From positions 1-18,024 of the forward strand of contig PLWR01000257.1 of the NCBI GenBank assembly GCA_003165615.1: a stretch of 18,024 bases of DNA, read 5' to 3'. Shown piece after piece: positions 15,620 to 18,024 of the stretch (position 1 is the stretch's first letter; each line of letters begins with the position of its first letter). Origin of the DNA: Acidobacteriota bacterium (GTDB lineage: Bacteria > Acidobacteriota > Terriglobia > UBA7540). Both the position numbers and the translations under genes were made by a program. Under the pieces are notes generated by a model that saw nothing but the letters and a program-made list of their open reading frames with translations, had not been told where the DNA came from and did not search any database.

Positions 15620-17803
15620 TTACCGGAAAACTAATCGCCATGAGGATCGCATTGGAACCCGAATCCCAGCCACATTGTTCAGTCCATCAGCTTCCATTAT
15701 CAGGGGCAGAGCGTGTTTCTGGTCATCCACTACTTCTCGCAGTTTCAGTTCATTCTGCGGAAGGAGGACTTCCAGTTTGCCCTCCGGCAAAGGTCCGTCG
15801 ATTTTAACCGCAACCACGGTTTCGCCCGCCTTTTCACGTCTTAGTTCAAGCCTCAGCCGGGTGTCCGAGCCTGTTGGCAGCATCAGAGCTCGCAGTGACA
15901 AATCCTGACCTACCAGCGCCAGAGGAATATGGGGCACGATTCTCAGGGTGCCGCGTATCCGGTCGTAATCCACCCCAAACAAGTGCTCAATGATCGCTTG
16001 AATGTATTGGGACGCGGACCAGGCATATCGCTTCGCGCCCTGCCCTTCTCCCGTGCTGGGCGCCAAATACTCCCGGTAGTTATGATTAAACGCCTCAATC
16101 GTCGCCCAAGCCAGTTCGGCCGCCAAGTCGTGCCGGCCGCTGTCTTCAAGCCCCGCTACAATTTCCATATTGCGGAGAGTCCAAACATCTCCAAACCACG
16201 CCCGGCCATCGTAATCACCTAATGCTTCTGTATAGTCTTTCTCGGTCTTCGCAAGGCTGGTTACGGGTAGTTTGCCCCAGTTGAACAAGGCAGGGTCCAC
16301 CAGCTTGGACGACAGGCGTTCCACCCTGTCGGGAGGGGCTATGCGCAAACGTGTGGGGTTAAAAGTTGAACAAATCAGCCTTCGGTGCTGCCTGTCGTTC
16401 CTGACGTCGAAATTGTAGTAGGCGCCATCCTGCTCGTTCCACAGGTATTTGTTGATGGACTGCTTGAACTCCTCAAATGCCTTGTCGTATGTGTTGGCAT
16501 CCTCTACGTACTTCTCCTGCTTGAGATCAGCCGCCAGCTCATGAGCGATCTTCGCGGTCCGATTGCACCCAATCGCGACGGCGACATTTGAATCCACATC
16601 CGCCATGGTCTGCGGCAGCACCGCAACGGGGACGGCCAGTTGAATTGTGCTTTGCAAGTAAGGTTCTCCCAGAGATTCCTCGAAAACCCCCGTGACCAAT
16701 CCGGTCCGCGCATCGCGTTTCACCGGAGAAAGCCACCAATCCAGGTACTCCTTCATGGTGAGATAGATCTCTTCCCTCAGGCGCTGATCGCCAGTACGCC
16801 GGGCCACATCGTAAGCCACTTCGAAAAAGAGGGGGAATTGACTTTGATCCGCAACTTGCCCGCGCATTGCAGAGGCGCCGTAGAGGTCAATCCTGCCATC
16901 CGGATTCTGCGCTTGCACGGCCCGGAATCCTCGCATGATATTCTCGACGAGAGGCTGATTGACCCATTTGGCGCCTTCAACGGCAAGGTTCGAATCCATC
17001 TCCCACCAGTCACCGCCGTAGTATCCTCCCGGGCTGAACACCGGATACGGAAAGCCGTACACCGGCACGTCCGTAATCAAACTTTCATCCAAAACTTTGA
17101 AGGCGTCTTGGAAATCCGCCTGGGAAATGCCGGGAATCTTGATCCGAGGAACCACTTGGTCGCTCGACAGGTCAGGACGTTTGGGGAGTACACGCGGCGC
17201 GCCGTCCGTGACCTCCAGCCAGTCGATCCACAGATCTCCCCGCGGGGTCCAGTAGGGAATTCGAATTACGATCTGATCGATCGTGCCTTTCCATTTGTCG
17301 TCAACATGGCAAACCACTTCTTGCCATTCCTTCAAATCGGGCTTCAGCGTAAAACGGGCGATTCCCGCAAAGCCCTCCGGGTGCTCGCGCGTGCGCCACA
17401 TCACGAAGGCGTCCGTTACCGGAGACAGATTGATAATCCGCATGCGAACTTTCTTCGCCGTGTTGGCGGGAATCCCCAGATTCCCCGGCGATGCGAGGTC
17501 GTACTGTTGATCGTTGTACCCAAAGCCGTGCGGCCCGTAGACCTGATACTTGGGAGTCATGAGCTGGGTGGGGTCCCTCATGGGGTTGATTAGCTTCATC
17601 CACAGCGCTCCGCCCATCACCACAGCCGTAACGCTAGGAGAGGCTTTCCATCCTTCCATGTCACCTGTCCTGTTGAAGTCCCAGCGGCGAACGGGCGGCA
17701 TTGACTCATCCGGGATGCCGACGGCCCCCAGATCATGCCGGGCTCCCGTTGCCACAAGGCCCACGACAGCCGCTAGGAAGAAAAGGCGAATCAGGCATCG
17801 CAT
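15620..17803 (-). CDS. Exported GH63/MGH1-like glycosidase with N-terminal beta domain
   Basis: The 727-residue product starts at ATG 17803 with AAGGAG (17811-17816) upstream and a signal peptide (MRCLIRLFFLAAVVGLVATG). Residues about 40-200 form a beta-rich, carbohydrate-binding-like domain (RRWDFNRTGDMEGW ... LWIDWLEVTDG). About 260-615 is an (alpha/alpha)6 barrel with WWEMDSNLAVEGAKW, MRGQVADQSQFPLFFEVAYD, TGLVTGVFEESLGEP, MADVDSNVAV, AWFGDVWTLRN and YLAPSTGEGQGAKRYAWSAS. These resemble GH63 and mannosylglycerate-hydrolase-like (MGH1-like) enzymes: the TGEG near 584-587 and the FEES at 374-377 are the likely acidic-residue regions. A C-terminal beta domain follows. The substrate is unknown. 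It lies upstream of the solute operon, but its signal peptide argues against turnover of a cytoplasmic solute. The frame is open upstream into a relic of another gene. Confidence 0.72.
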   Translation of the reverse strand: MRCLIRLFFLAAVVGLVATGARHDLGAVGIPDESMPPVRRWDFNRTGDMEGWKASPSVTAVVMGGALWMKLINPMRDPTQLMTPKYQVYGPHGFGYNDQQYDLASPGNLGIPANTAKKVRMRIINLSPVTDAFVMWRTREHPEGFAGIARFTLKPDLKEWQEVVCHVDDKWKGTIDQIVIRIPYWTPRGDLWIDWLEVTDGAPRVLPKRPDLSSDQVVPRIKIPGISQADFQDAFKVLDESLITDVPVYGFPYPVFSPGGYYGGDWWEMDSNLAVEGAKWVNQPLVENIMRGFRAVQAQNPDGRIDLYGASAMRGQVADQSQFPLFFEVAYDVARRTGDQRLREEIYLTMKEYLDWWLSPVKRDARTGLVTGVFEESLGEPYLQSTIQLAVPVAVLPQTMADVDSNVAVAIGCNRTAKIAHELAADLKQEKYVEDANTYDKAFEEFKQSINKYLWNEQDGAYYNFDVRNDRQHRRLICSTFNPTRLRIAPPDRVERLSSKLVDPALFNWGKLPVTSLAKTEKDYTEALGDYDGRAWFGDVWTLRNMEIVAGLEDSGRHDLAAELAWATIEAFNHNYREYLAPSTGEGQGAKRYAWSASQYIQAIIEHLFGVDYDRIRGTLRIVPHIPLALVGQDLSLRALMLPTGSDTRLRLELRREKAGETVVAVKIDGPLPEGKLEVLLPQNELKLREVVDDQKHALPLIMEADGLNNVAGIRVPMRSSWRLVFR

Positions 17804-17965
17804 GGTATTCTCCTTTTTAAATAGGAATGACGGCGCCGGCCGCTTGGCCAGCACGCTGCGTAGCGAGTTGGGCGGAAGCGTAATGGTGGCGCCCAACACC
17901 GTCTTGGTGCGCGGCTCGGAAGTGAAGTTGTACAGGATAACTTCGCCGTTGGCAAGCAGCGTCGA
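17804..17965 (-). pseudogene. 3' end of an upstream gene, running in frame into the GH63-like gene
   Basis: From just after a TAG at 17968-17966, 54 codons are open in the same frame as the downstream gene. They read STLLANGEVILYNFTSEPRT then KTVLGATITLPPNSLRSVLA. This looks like the last beta-sandwich strands of a glycosidase-type protein (GEVxLYNFTxEP...LPPxSLRxV). No stop separates it from ATG 17803. Upstream of the TAG a different frame (AMVVALEVDTEWMG) looks coding-like, so a frameshift is likely. The window ends at 18024, so the gene's size and intactness cannot be seen. Confidence 0.45.
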
Positions 17966-18024
17966 CTATACCCCATCCACTCCGTGTCAACCTCCAGGGC
18001 GACGACCATGGCCGTGATTTCGTC

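Noticed and set aside
16640..17593. 317-codon plus-strand frame
   Set aside because: It is antisense to the GH63-like gene and has no recognisable motif or ribosome-binding site.
1..18024. CRISPR arrays, tRNA and rRNA genes
   Set aside because: Reading through the intergenic stretches I saw no regularly spaced repeats, no cloverleaf-like segments and no rRNA-like sequence.

Overview
The window looks like chromosomal DNA of an environmental, Gram-negative heterotroph, most likely an acidobacterium or a similar soil or sediment lineage. This rests on the mix of exported glycosidases, a YVTN-type beta-propeller, an Oar-type TonB-receptor relic with an N-terminal carboxypeptidase-regulatory-like domain, a von Willebrand A-type tail and a PHP-type relic, a combination common in Acidobacteria. 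It is an inference from family content; no marker gene is present.

Layout. All eight intact genes lie on the minus strand. From the right: an exported GH63/MGH1-like glycosidase (15620-17803); a tight four-gene operon read from 15185 down to 11399 (GpgS-type glucosyl-3-phosphoglycerate synthase, a second GT2-fold glycosyltransferase, a small TM-helix mechanosensitive-channel-like protein, and a mannosyl-3-phosphoglycerate-phosphatase-type HAD enzyme); a Tat-exported clan GH-A-like glycosidase with a discoidin-like region (8359-10629); an exported NPCBM plus GH36-type alpha-galactosidase (4806-7364); a YVTN beta-propeller protein (2624-3676); and an exported histidine acid phosphatase (1293-2606).

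Between them lie at least seven gene relics on both strands: an IS1182-type transposase N-terminus (101-268), the C-terminal part of a MetA-type outer-membrane protein (398-895), half a NarL/FixJ receiver domain with a stop (1129-1266), a collapsed Oar-type TonB receptor (3785-4254), a VWA-protein tail (4553-4708), a PHP/DUF3604-like piece (11011-11313) and the 3' end of an unknown gene at the right edge. The intact genes sit in a decaying, rearranged stretch.

How it works together. The operon is the most interesting part. Two sugar transferases and a sugar-phosphoglycerate phosphatase fit the phosphorylating route to a charged compatible solute, such as glucosylglycerate or mannosylglucosylglycerate. 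The embedded membrane protein is a plausible matching osmotic release or tension channel. At all three gene junctions the upstream stop codon lies inside or touches the next ribosome-binding site, so translation is probably coupled. The operon is clearly richer in G+C than the glycosidase genes on either side. The three exported glycosidases and the phosphatase suggest scavenging of plant or microbial glycans and organic phosphate outside the cytoplasm.
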